Position numbers and translations under genes: made by a program. The notes beneath the pieces were generated by a model. It was not told the DNA's origin, did no database searches, and saw only the letters and a list, made by a program, of their open reading frames with translations. From positions 1-12,769 of the forward strand of contig JAZRMQ010000016.1 of assembly GCA_045647745.1 (NCBI GenBank): 12,769 bases of DNA. The letters are read 5' to 3'. The first letter of the stretch is position 1. Each line of letters starts with the position of its first letter. This DNA is from HGM04593 sp045647745 (GTDB taxonomy: Bacteria > Bacteroidota > Bacteroidia > Bacteroidales > Bacteroidaceae). This document shows positions 6,801 to 12,769 of the stretch, piece after piece.

Positions 6801-8427
6801 CATTGATGGTGTGTAGCTTATATTCGTCATAATAGAGCGTGTCGAGGGTAAGCTCCATATTGTAGTGAGTGTTATTGCTAAAAAGGTTCACTCCGTTACC
6901 TTCGGCCTTTAAATCCATCTTCAGCCGGTGAAGGGGCAGTGTGGGCAAAATATCGGAGAGTGCCAATCGCTTAACGCTTATCTGTGCATTGTATGCAGTG
7001 TCGGCAATGTTATAGCAACCTGTGGCAGCAATCTCTCCGCTTGCACTGTTCAGTGCAACGTCGGCGTCAATCACCCCATTGTTGTAGTAGATGTTACCAA
7101 TAGCCTCGGCTTTGCCATCTATGCTGTCGTTGCAGTTTTCTATAAATTTCTTTATATCATCAACCTTGGCATTAAAAGCAATGCTTCCGTTGCTGTTTTT
7201 TGCTTTCAGTTCAACACTGCCGTTTGCATTTAAAGCACCCGTTCCGGGAAAGTCCAGCGCCAAAGTATCTATGTTTATTCTTTGTAGGTTGCCGCTGAGT
7301 GCAAGCTCGGCGTTTAACAGTTGTTTGTCGAAATAGTGCAAATTGTCAAACATCTGTTCTGTGACAAGCTTGGTGAGGTCCTGCTTGTTGATGCGTGTAG
7401 AGAGTCTTGCTGTAAAGCCTTTGTCGTTGGGGTTTATCAGCGCCTGCTGTGGAATAGTGCTCTCTCCGTATACACGCGAGCCGTTACGGCTGTCAATCTC
7501 CAGCTTGTGCAGTTGCAGAGTGTCGTTGCGGCTTGTCAGATGCACTGCGGCATTAGTGACGGCAAGACCTTCGGGCTGCTCCAAGGTGAATGTTGTGATG
7601 TTTGCACTAATATCGTTGCTGCCGGCAAATTTCAAATCATTGGCGTTGATGTTTATATTCTCGAGCCTTATGTGGTCGAGTGGTGCCTGCTGTGGTGTTT
7701 CGTCTCCTTTGTCGTATCTGACACGGCTATTGCACAGAGCAATCTCTTTTATTGAGAAATTTGTTTCTGGAATATTGAGGCGCCCTTTGCGCAGATGTAA
7801 ATTTTCAATATAAGCCTCGACGTTTAGAGTGTCGTGTGGCAAAGAGATTTCTATGTGGCTGTTTTTGATGCTTCCCTTGCGCAGATTAATCACCCATTGC
7901 AGCGGTTCACTCTCTTCGCTTGCAGTGGTGTCGGACAGTGTGATATTTAAGTCACTGTCCATTATGTGTAGTTGTCTGATGTTTGCAACAGCATTTGCAA
8001 GGTCGGCATCTCGGGCAACCACTCTCATATAACCCACCTCTCCTTCAACCGCCACATCGGGCAGAATGTTGCGAGTGTTTATATCAAACTTTTCGAGAGA
8101 GATATAATTTGCCTCCACTCTTCCCGAGAAAAGAGGGAGAAGTGAGATGTTAGCATCAAAATATCGGCCTTGTATATAAACAGTGTCGCTTTTCGACATT
8201 TTAAGCTCCGTAGCCATAAGCTTTAAAGGGAACTCAAGATAGATGGAGCCTATCCCAATATCGTATCCACTCTTTTCGCTAATCTCCTTGCACGCTTTCT
8301 CAACAACAAAGCGCTGTATTGGGGGAATGTATAGAAGGGCAATAATAGTGGCAATGATAAATATCGGAGTGCCGATAATCACCAATACCATTTTCAATAC
8401 TCTATATATCCAATTCCTTTTTTTCAT
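3826..8427 (-). CDS. tamB: TamB, translocation and assembly module inner-membrane protein
   Basis: Encodes 1533 residues from the ATG at 8427. The frame stays open upstream to an ATG at 8481 (18 more residues), but 8427 is preferred because it gives a proper signal anchor, MKKRNWIYR followed by a hydrophobic helix at about 12-33, and because the likely -7 promoter element lies at 8477-8470, downstream of 8481. The long middle part is repetitive beta-strand sequence, as in the AsmA/TamB family, which forms a hydrophobic groove spanning the periplasm and is proposed to move phospholipids or assist outer-membrane proteins. The C-terminal TamB (DUF490) domain is recognisable, with GRQGVTAASALSSFLDAKIN roughly 165 residues before the end. 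The tail after it is strongly basic and charged. It is cotranscribed with tamL, its expected partner. Confidence 0.9.
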   Translation of the reverse strand: MKKRNWIYRVLKMVLVIIGTPIFIIATIIALLYIPPIQRFVVEKACKEISEKSGYDIGIGSIYLEFPLKLMATELKMSKSDTVYIQGRYFDANISLLPLFSGRVEANYISLEKFDINTRNILPDVAVEGEVGYMRVVARDADLANAVANIRQLHIMDSDLNITLSDTTASEESEPLQWVINLRKGSIKNSHIEISLPHDTLNVEAYIENLHLRKGRLNIPETNFSIKEIALCNSRVRYDKGDETPQQAPLDHIRLENININANDLKFAGSNDISANITTFTLEQPEGLAVTNAAVHLTSRNDTLQLHKLEIDSRNGSRVYGESTIPQQALINPNDKGFTARLSTRINKQDLTKLVTEQMFDNLHYFDKQLLNAELALSGNLQRINIDTLALDFPGTGALNANGSVELKAKNSNGSIAFNAKVDDIKKFIENCNDSIDGKAEAIGNIYYNNGVIDADVALNSASGEIAATGCYNIADTAYNAQISVKRLALSDILPTLPLHRLKMDLKAEGNGVNLFSNNTHYNMELTLDTLYYDEYKLHTINAKALQSDCVSLIEIDGNDNNLLFGIDATTTLKTAGIENHTAIELTKADLKGVGIVDSMLKISTNIDIAAKSDFKESHSLKVDGNGINITTKQHHFTPENLSFDFATSPDRTNINMLNGDLSIAGEMDCGYNKLFSAIEEIASMHKSLMNGKNTLYNLNDYEKVLPRINLKFNCGEKNVLHNFLAFTGIRAKDIKFNADISKDKGLNIKGDIYKFGTGDITLDSIKFATRQKKDRLYYIIGANNLSIASLNEDNSHNAILYGDILSDTITTNFVLRNNVKESDSKIGLITHLTPGNMNFHFTPEALLFGAPFSFSRDNYINIGKAMSVDADVTFTGSNNNGLHLYTTPDAMAKYNANLDLFNIHLSELADALPGIPNISGTLSAKLNYKQKSNGDILTCNAQVKELAYNDNPIGDEEIELVYSPKTDEIHDLSCSYSHNGSKVANIKSDYQRGRFDGNISLTRLPLSITQAFIDKEGVIIDGYLNSKIDFAGTLNNMNSNGYLHFDSTYAYSPMLGATLHPAEEMIMIENNKINLQKYHIYDKANTPFVINGNIDINNLLNPKLSLRLNASNYEILNTPREAGKMVYGKMYVDLRSMLRGTIDDIRMMGDLTVLSSSNFAYVIPETAFDSNKELDGLVEFVNFSDTTATQLQEPERIDLGDITANLNIIIQEGAKLSLDFDSSRENYVSIEGDGNLSAAYDNENGFNVTGIYKLNSGQVKLTLPIIPLKTFYIQEGSRLTWTGDLFNPILDVTALEKTTVSVEFDDNSIQPVVFNAGVVVSNSINDLAIDFTMSSPENSVIQSQLNELDRETLSRYAVAMIITGTYLGGRQGVTAASALSSFLDAKINEISGTAIKNFDVNIGINDGLNAETGNAYTNYSFSFSKRFFNDRITVVIGGEVNSGDRPNKSAGNETFINNISLEWKLNNGGNRYIRIFYDKDYQSLLEGEIIETGIGYVYKRKLNKLKELFIFKKKEREKTGQPDETNKTRAKQ

Positions 8428-8469
8428 TCCTTTAAACAAGCAACGCTGCACTGCAAAAATTTCGTAGTG

Positions 8470-8477
8470 CAAAAATA
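8470..8477 (-). promoter_or_regulatory. Candidate -7 element of the tamB-tamL operon
   Basis: Read on the minus strand this is TATTTTTG, a full match to TAnnTTTG. No good TTTG lies 19-21 bases further upstream. Transcription from here would begin about 35 bases before the ATG at 8427. Confidence 0.4.
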
Positions 8478-8591
8478 GCAAAATAAGGTTATATATCTCA
8501 CTTTTTACAGCACTGCTTTGAGGCTTTTTTCACAGCAGGTGTTGTTTGCTCTATTTTTAACAATATTCCTGCCACGACTTTTGTTCAGAGA

Positions 8592-8646
8592 GGCCTTTTT
8601 TTGGTGGTGGACAATGCTTTTTTTGAGAAAAACAGGAAAAAAGGCC
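8592..8646. repeat. Inverted repeat in the divergent intergenic region
   Basis: GGCCTTTTTT (8592-8601) and AAAAAAGGCC (8637-8646) are perfect 10-bp arms 35 bases apart. The spacer can fold on itself through T and A runs. It could be a terminator-like hairpin, a protein site or chance in A/T-rich DNA. Confidence 0.4.
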
Positions 8647-8673
8647 GCGCTTGCTGTAAAACTGCGAATCAAA

Positions 8674-8704
8674 TTTTACTTTTCGCTCGTTTGCACTATC
8701 TTTG
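8674..8704 (+). promoter_or_regulatory. Bacteroides-type promoter of the cyclophilin-M16 operon
   Basis: TTTT (8674-8677, one mismatch to TTTG), a 19-base spacer, then TATCTTTG (8697-8704), a full match to TAnnTTTG. The transcript would start near 8711, leaving a leader of about 40 bases before the ATG at 8750. Confidence 0.65.
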
Positions 8705-8749
8705 TGCCACAAAACAGAACTTATTTTTCACAGCTAAATAGCTACTGTT

Positions 8750-9634
8750 ATGAAAAAGATAATATTCACACTCTCAATGATTGCCCTGCTCCTATCTTGT
8801 GGCGAGGGTGCCGAAAAACAGGCAAAAAGCTCTAACAAGGGCTTTGAAGTCAAGAATTTGAACACAGAGAGCCCCGACTGCGACCAATATATCCTTATGT
8901 CCACCTCGCGCGGAGATATAAAAATAAAACTCTATCGCGAGACTCCTTTGCATCGCAAGAATTTCATTAACCTTGTGATGAATGGTTATTACGATGGGCA
9001 GATTTTCTATCGAGTTGTTCCCGGCTCAATGATACAGGCCGGCGACTACACCTCGGCAAAAAATCCTAATAAAAGAGATATTGGCGTCAATGACGTAGAT
9101 TATAATATCCCCTCCGAAATTGACCCCTCGCAGCGCTGTCATAAACGTGGTGCCTTGGCTGCGGCAAGCTATAATCGTGGCGAATATTCGTCGGGCTCAC
9201 ACTTTTATATAGTGACGAACAAAAAAGTCAAGGAGAGCGAAATTGATGCGGCCGAGCGTGCATACACCAAAGAACTTGTAAATATTAAATTCCGCGAGAT
9301 ACAGAAGCCTCATTCAAAAGAACTTACAAAATTGCGTGCGCTTGGCGAGGTCGATAATCGCAAGAAAGAGGAGTATAAAGCAAAGGTCAATGAACTGTTA
9401 GCCGAGGCACGCAAACAGGTGAAAGGCAAAGAATTTCACTACACTAAGCCGCAGCGCGAACAATTTAAAAAAGAGGGTGGAATGCCGGCTCTCGACCCTC
9501 ATTATACCGTTTTTGGCGAGGTTGTCGAGGGAATGGACGTTGTAGATGCAATCTCGTGGGTCAGTGTCTACGAAGGGCGTCCGCGTGAAAATATATTCAT
9601 AAAGAAAATTACTGTAATCAATGATGCTGAATAA
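8750..9634 (+). CDS. Cyclophilin-type peptidyl-prolyl isomerase, lipoprotein
   Basis: Encodes 294 residues. Residues 1-16 are a lipoprotein signal ending in the lipobox LLSC, with lipidated Cys17; the mature protein should be membrane-anchored and act in the periplasm or at the cell surface. It catalyses cis-trans isomerisation of peptide bonds before proline. The cyclophilin core is clear: FYRVVPGSMIQAGD (86-99) carries the catalytic Arg88 and Gln96, SGSHFYIV is at 148-155, and LDPHYTVFGEVVEGMDVV is at 248-265. About 90 residues rich in Lys and Glu (roughly 158-247) are inserted between the last two blocks, predicted helical and absent from minimal cyclophilins of about 165 residues. The tryptophan that contacts cyclosporin in human CypA is not evident. 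Its 3' end overlaps the start of the M16 peptidase gene, so the two are probably one operon. Confidence 0.9.
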   Translation: MKKIIFTLSMIALLLSCGEGAEKQAKSSNKGFEVKNLNTESPDCDQYILMSTSRGDIKIKLYRETPLHRKNFINLVMNGYYDGQIFYRVVPGSMIQAGDYTSAKNPNKRDIGVNDVDYNIPSEIDPSQRCHKRGALAAASYNRGEYSSGSHFYIVTNKKVKESEIDAAERAYTKELVNIKFREIQKPHSKELTKLRALGEVDNRKKEEYKAKVNELLAEARKQVKGKEFHYTKPQREQFKKEGGMPALDPHYTVFGEVVEGMDVVDAISWVSVYEGRPRENIFIKKITVINDAE

Positions 9635-10856
9635 AGCAACTCTTCCCAACGGCTTGCGCGTGTTGCATATACCCGTTGACGATTCGCAAATGGTATATGT
9701 GAACCTTCTCTATGGCGTTGGTGCGCGCAACGAGAGCTATGAGCACACAGGGTTAGCGCATCTGCTCGAGCACCTTATGTTCGAGGGAACAAAAGCCGTT
9801 CCATCGTTCGACGAACCATTGGAGAGCGCCGGAGGCGAGAATAACGCCTACACCAACAACGATGTGACAAATTATTACATCTCGCTCCCCAAACAGAATG
9901 CTGAGCTCGCCTTTTGGATGGAGAGTGACCGAATGTGTAATATCACCTTTGAAAAGAGCAAGGTCGATGTTCAGCGTCAGGTTGTTATGGAGGAGTTTAA
10001 GCAAACAACGCTTAATAAGCCCTATGGCGACGTTAGTATGATTTTGCGTGCTATGGCATTCAAGAGGCACCCTTATCGTTGGTCGACTATCGGGCGTAAA
10101 CTCTCGCACATTGCCAATGTGCCGGTGTCGGTGATACGCAGTTTCTATAAAAGACACTATGCCCCGGATAATGCAGTGCTTGCCGTTGTGGGCAATATCT
10201 CATTTGAGCAGGTGATGGAGTGGAGCAACAAATGGTTCGGCAGTGTTCCTGCAAAGGGCTTTGTCAAGCCGCAGCTCCCTGTTGAGCCTCGTCAATCAAG
10301 GCAACGCCGCAAGGTAGTGCACCGCAATGTCCCCGAGAATGCTCTCTATATGGGCTTTCATATGGGTGGCAGGCTCGATGCTGATTATTATCCCTGCGAC
10401 GTTATTTCCGATATACTCTCAAACGGATACTCGGGGCGTTTGCTACTGCGTCTTGTGAGGGAACAGAAACTGTTTTCAAAGATAGATGCTTTTATATCGG
10501 GTAGTGAGGATGCCGGAATGTTCTGGATTTATTCGCGTGTGGCGCAAGGTGTGTGTGTTGAGGATGCCGAGGCTGCATTGTGGCGCGAGCTCGATGCTTT
10601 GAAACAGGAACTTGTGCCCGAGGATGAGCTTGAAAAGGTGCGCAACCGCTTTGAATCGGAATTTACGTTCAGGAATATTGGTGGCGAGAATTTGAGTAAC
10701 AATATTGCTCTTGCCGAGCTGCGAGGCGACCTAGACTCTCATTTTCGTGAGCCCGAACGCTATCGTGCTGTCACAGCGGCCGAGGTGCGCACAACGGCAA
10801 AAGAGCTCTTTCGCAGGGGAAACAGCTCGGTGTTGTATTATCTAAAAAAAGAGTAG
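9621..10856 (+). CDS. M16-family (insulinase-like) zinc peptidase
   Basis: Encodes 411 residues, the usual length of a single M16B subunit. The inverted zinc motif HLLEH (HxxEH) is at 47-51: His47 and His51 bind zinc and Glu50 is the base. The further zinc-binding Glu is Glu124 or Glu125 in VVMEEF. GGENNAYTNNDVTNYY (71-86) is the typical substrate-strand region. The C-terminal half contains SNGYSGRLLLRLVREQKLFS, as in other M16 enzymes. No signal peptide is visible, so a cytoplasmic location is inferred despite the lipoprotein neighbour. The start codon lies 14 bases inside the end of the cyclophilin gene; a second in-frame ATG follows at 9624, so either may be used. Its natural substrate is unknown. 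The subunit may act as a homodimer. Confidence 0.9.
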   Translation: MMLNKATLPNGLRVLHIPVDDSQMVYVNLLYGVGARNESYEHTGLAHLLEHLMFEGTKAVPSFDEPLESAGGENNAYTNNDVTNYYISLPKQNAELAFWMESDRMCNITFEKSKVDVQRQVVMEEFKQTTLNKPYGDVSMILRAMAFKRHPYRWSTIGRKLSHIANVPVSVIRSFYKRHYAPDNAVLAVVGNISFEQVMEWSNKWFGSVPAKGFVKPQLPVEPRQSRQRRKVVHRNVPENALYMGFHMGGRLDADYYPCDVISDILSNGYSGRLLLRLVREQKLFSKIDAFISGSEDAGMFWIYSRVAQGVCVEDAEAALWRELDALKQELVPEDELEKVRNRFESEFTFRNIGGENLSNNIALAELRGDLDSHFREPERYRAVTAAEVRTTAKELFRRGNSSVLYYLKKE

Positions 10857-10906
10857 GGTAAGAAAACTTTTTTTTGCTCCCATCAGCCGCCTTGAGTGCC
10901 GGTCTT

Positions 10907-11575
10907 TTATCCCTCAAAGCTCTGCCACAGCCTGTCGTCGGGCAGTGGAGCGGTTATAGCTATCAATTCTTTCGATACAGGATGTATGAACTCAATATAT
11001 CGTGCGTGAAGCGAGATGCTACCATCAGGGTTCGAGCGCTGTGCACCATATTTCAGGTCGCCTTTTATAGGGCAACCGATAGATGACAACTGGCAGCGTA
11101 TCTGATGGTGACGGCCGGTCTTTAGCTCAACCTCAATCAAATTGTAGTTTTGCGAAGCGGCTGCCAGCCTGTAGTGCAACACCGCGCGTTTAGAGCCTTT
11201 AACCTCCTTGGGGTAAGAGAAACTTTTGTTCATCTTCTCGTTGCGCAGAATCCAGCTCACCAGCTCGCCCTCCTCCGGTGCAGGCACTCCCTTTGTCAAA
11301 GCCCAATAAATCTTTTTTACGTTTCCCTCGCTGAACATTCTGTTAAGCCTTTCAAGCGCCTTGCTTGTCTTTGCGAATACCACAATGCCGCTCACCGGGC
11401 GGTCGAGCCTGTGTGGTAGTCCAATGAAAACATTGCCCGGCTTGGCATATTTCTCTTTGAGATACATTTTCATTGTGTCGCACAACGATTCGTCGCCAGT
11501 TTTGTCACCCTGTACAATCTCTCCGGCAGCCTTGTTTATGACAATAATATGATTGTCCTCGTAAAGTACTTTCAT
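10907..11575 (-). CDS. RluA-family RNA pseudouridine synthase
   Basis: Encodes 222 residues. It isomerises selected uridines in rRNA or tRNA to pseudouridine. Motif II, HRLDRPVSGIVVFAKT, is at 55-70 with catalytic Asp58. A second conserved block, TGRHHQIRCQLSSIGCPIKGD, is at 153-173, followed by YGA. There is no N-terminal S4 domain, so it is a short catalytic-only member, a type common in Bacteroidota; target position cannot be assigned from sequence. The start lies 3 bases after the stop of the TetR gene, so they form one operon. It is convergent with the M16 gene across a 50-base gap without a strong terminator hairpin. Confidence 0.9.
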   Translation of the reverse strand: MKVLYEDNHIIVINKAAGEIVQGDKTGDESLCDTMKMYLKEKYAKPGNVFIGLPHRLDRPVSGIVVFAKTSKALERLNRMFSEGNVKKIYWALTKGVPAPEEGELVSWILRNEKMNKSFSYPKEVKGSKRAVLHYRLAAASQNYNLIEVELKTGRHHQIRCQLSSIGCPIKGDLKYGAQRSNPDGSISLHARYIEFIHPVSKELIAITAPLPDDRLWQSFEG

Positions 11576-11578
11576 CGC

Positions 11579-12172
11579 TTATTGAATATTTGTTGTGGCT
11601 TTGTGTCCAAGCGCGCTGAGTATAACCTTCTCGGTAAAGTTATAAACGAATTTATCGTCGTTGTTGCGGTTGATTATGCCATTTATGAAAGGTATCTCAA
11701 TGCCTTTGAGGCAAAAGTGCAAGAAGCGTGCTGCAAGGTCGGGGCTTTCGCTGTTGAAAATACCTTTTTGGTTGCCTTCGGCAATGATGTGCCTGAAAAG
11801 CGCAATCTCCTTTGCATCGAAACTTTTGCGAATATGCTCAACAATTAAGATATAATCTGAATGTAGACAGCCGTTGCGGCGCACAATGTTGCGTGTCATT
11901 CTCAGTCGCACAAAAACAAGTCTTACAATCTTTTTGTCGGCCGGGAGGTCCGACATTGCTACTTTTGTTACGGCTGTATATATCTTTTTTACCTCCATTT
12001 CAATGCTGGCTTCAAGCAACTCTTCCTTGCTTTGAAAGTAGGTGTAGACGGTTCTACGGCTTTTGTTTGCGGCCTTTGCAATATCGTTCATTGTTATGTT
12101 GCCGATACCTTGTTTGGAGAAAAGTTTTCTTGCAACCTTAATTAATAGCTCTCTTGTTTCGATGGTGGACAT
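11579..12172 (-). CDS. TetR-family transcriptional regulator
   Basis: Encodes 197 residues, normal for the family. The N-terminal helix-turn-helix is clear: ITMNDIAKAANKSRRTVYTYFQSKEELLEA at 26-55, with KSRRTVYTYF as the recognition helix. Residues 60-197 are a variable helical ligand and dimer domain with no recognisable ligand signature. TetR proteins usually act as homodimeric repressors released by a small molecule. It is the first gene of an operon with the pseudouridine synthase. The promoter directly upstream contains a 26-bp near-perfect palindrome (12194-12219), which points to autoregulation. No efflux or other typical target gene is adjacent. Confidence 0.9.
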   Translation of the reverse strand: MSTIETRELLIKVARKLFSKQGIGNITMNDIAKAANKSRRTVYTYFQSKEELLEASIEMEVKKIYTAVTKVAMSDLPADKKIVRLVFVRLRMTRNIVRRNGCLHSDYILIVEHIRKSFDAKEIALFRHIIAEGNQKGIFNSESPDLAARFLHFCLKGIEIPFINGIINRNNDDKFVYNFTEKVILSALGHKATTNIQ

Positions 12173-12193
12173 ATTGATTTTTTAAAATTTTTG

Positions 12194-12219
12194 CAAAATT
12201 ACACATTTGTGCAATTTTG
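12194..12219. promoter_or_regulatory. Putative TetR operator (26-bp palindrome)
   Basis: CAAAATT (12194-12200) and AATTTTG (12213-12219) are inverted arms. Between them CACA (12202-12205) and TGTG (12208-12211) form an inner inverted repeat. Only one arm-flanking pair and the two central bases break the symmetry. It covers the -7 element and most of the spacer of the TetR promoter, so bound protein would block transcription. Confidence 0.6.
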
Positions 12220-12225
12220 TGCAAA
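12194..12225 (-). promoter_or_regulatory. Bacteroides-type promoter of the TetR-RluA operon
   Basis: On the minus strand: TTTG (12225-12222), a 20-base spacer, then TAATTTTG (12201-12194). Both elements match the consensus. The transcript would start near 12187, leaving a leader of about 15 bases before the ATG at 12172. Confidence 0.7.
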
Positions 12226-12313
12226 AAAGCAGAGCGAAAATTATCTAAAAAAACAAAACTTTGTTCTTTTTAACTGTTTTTTCTCCGCAATGAGGCTTTT
12301 TTTGGCCAAAAAG

Positions 12314-12344
12314 TTTGCAGATTAAAAATTTTGCCTTACCTTTG
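12314..12344 (+). promoter_or_regulatory. Bacteroides-type promoter of the initiator tRNA gene
   Basis: TTTG (12314-12317), exactly 19 bases, then TACCTTTG (12337-12344). Both elements match consensus perfectly. It lies about 20 bases before the tRNA. Confidence 0.8.
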
Positions 12345-12365
12345 CATCAGTTTTAAGAACAGCAT

Positions 12366-12437
12366 CGCGGGGTGGAGCAGTGGTAGCTCGTTGGGCTCAT
12401 AACCCAAAGGCCGGAGGTTCGATCCCTTCCCCCGCTA
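12366..12437 (+). tRNA. Initiator tRNA-fMet (anticodon CAT)
   Basis: A full cloverleaf forms: acceptor CGCGGGG (12366-12372) with CCCCGCT (12430-12436), D arm GAGC/GCTC, anticodon arm TTGGG-CTCATAA-CCCAA (12391-12407) with CAT at 12398-12400, and T arm GGAGG/CCTTC. Three features mark it as the initiator rather than the elongator: an unpaired 1-72 position (C and T), three consecutive G-C pairs at the base of the anticodon stem, and the A11-T24 pair. The discriminator is A, and CCA is not encoded (CTC follows), so CCA must be added enzymatically. It has its own promoter and terminator and appears monocistronic. Confidence 0.93.
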
Positions 12438-12440
12438 CTC

Positions 12441-12468
12441 AAAGGAGAACGTTAGTTCTCCTTTTTTT
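12441..12468 (+). terminator. Rho-independent terminator of the initiator tRNA gene
   Basis: A perfect 10-bp stem AAAGGAGAAC (12441-12450) / GTTCTCCTTT (12455-12464), loop GTTA, followed by T residues. It starts three bases after the tRNA. Confidence 0.93.
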
Positions 12469-12480
12469 GTTTTTCTGCTT

Positions 12481-12769
12481 TTATGGGGCAACGCTGAATT
12501 CGGTTCACCTGAAAAAGTTTAGTGATGTGTCAAAAAACTCAGACTTTTGCTTGCCGTTACAGTCTACTGCAGTCCTCAACCTTAATTATTCATTTGAATT
12601 TTCTTCAAGTCGTTCTTTCCCTACTTTTCATCGCGTGAAAAGTAGCAAAAGCGCCCGGCAGAGACAAAATCAGTCGTTTGTTCCTTCTGCTCGCGAGTTG
12701 CTTTGCAACATCCCTCGGCCGTCACAAACTTGCCACTTCAATCCTTTCTGCTGTTTGTCGGGTGCTGCG
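12481..12769. repeat. Non-coding, hairpin-containing sequence, possible interspersed repeat
   Basis: No plausible ORF is seen on either strand up to the window edge. The region contains a perfect 10-bp hairpin CTACTTTTCA-tcgcg-TGAAAAGTAG (12621-12645), a 5-bp hairpin GTTGC-TTT-GCAAC (12697-12709) and the palindrome ACTGCAGT (12566-12573). The hairpin resembles short repeats I associate with intergenic regions of Bacteroidales genomes, but copy number cannot be judged from one window, and the element may run past the end. Confidence 0.35.

Larger units (their letters stand above)
8428..8749. other. Divergent intergenic region between tamB and the cyclophilin gene
   Basis: These 322 bases hold no convincing gene. 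They contain the candidate tamB promoter element (8477-8470), an imperfect hairpin of about 10 bp with one bulge (8508-8517 with 8534-8544), a 10-bp inverted repeat (8592-8601 / 8637-8646) and the cyclophilin promoter (8674-8704). The middle is A/T-run rich. Confidence 0.7.

Noticed and set aside
8428..8481. Longer TamB starting at the ATG at 8481
   Set aside because: The extra 18 residues would precede a good signal anchor and the start would lie upstream of the likely -7 element.
8518..8835. Reading frame of 105 codons overlapping the cyclophilin start
   Set aside because: It runs through a promoter region and the cyclophilin gene in another frame and resembles no protein family.
10843..10878. 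Terminator formed by AAAAAAAG and CTTTTTTT at the end of the M16 gene
   Set aside because: The stem is only A-T pairs apart from one G-C, with a long loop, so it would be weak; not listed as a feature.

Overview
The window looks like a chromosomal segment from a member of the Bacteroidales (phylum Bacteroidota). Four things point there: promoters with the Bacteroides-type -33 TTTG / -7 TAnnTTTG signature, best seen before the tRNA gene and the TetR gene; lipoprotein signal peptides ending in SC; a lipid-anchored TamA-like protein paired with TamB; and a FISUMP-domain lipoprotein. Genus cannot be told from the sequence alone. I see no phage, insertion sequence, CRISPR or defence genes.

Layout. 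1-139: the 3' end of a ribosomal RNA operon, with a complete 5S gene and its terminator. 180-660: two unusual tandem units that start with the same short flank as the 5S unit and end with the same last third of 5S plus a terminator hairpin. The 5S core in them is replaced by unrelated GC-rich sequence holding three hairpins with compensatory base changes. 722-1405 (+): a FISUMP-domain lipoprotein, followed by a bidirectional terminator. 8427-1511 (-): a tamB-tamL operon with an ATGA overlap, for outer-membrane biogenesis. 8750-10856 (+): a lipoprotein cyclophilin overlapping an M16 zinc peptidase, transcribed divergently from tamB. 12172-10907 (-): a TetR-family regulator and an RluA-family pseudouridine synthase, in an operon whose promoter holds a near-perfect 26-bp palindrome. 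12337-12464 (+): initiator tRNA-Met with its own promoter and terminator. 12481-12769: non-coding, hairpin-containing sequence that resembles an interspersed repeat.

Most protein genes are housekeeping or envelope functions. TamB should bridge the periplasm from the inner membrane to TamL in the outer membrane. The neighbouring cyclophilin is predicted to be a membrane-anchored periplasmic folding factor. The 5S gene and initiator tRNA belong to translation. The part least explained by known features is the tandem 5S-tail array at 180-660. It is the best candidate here for an undescribed element, either a family of structured RNAs or a recombination product of the rRNA operon.
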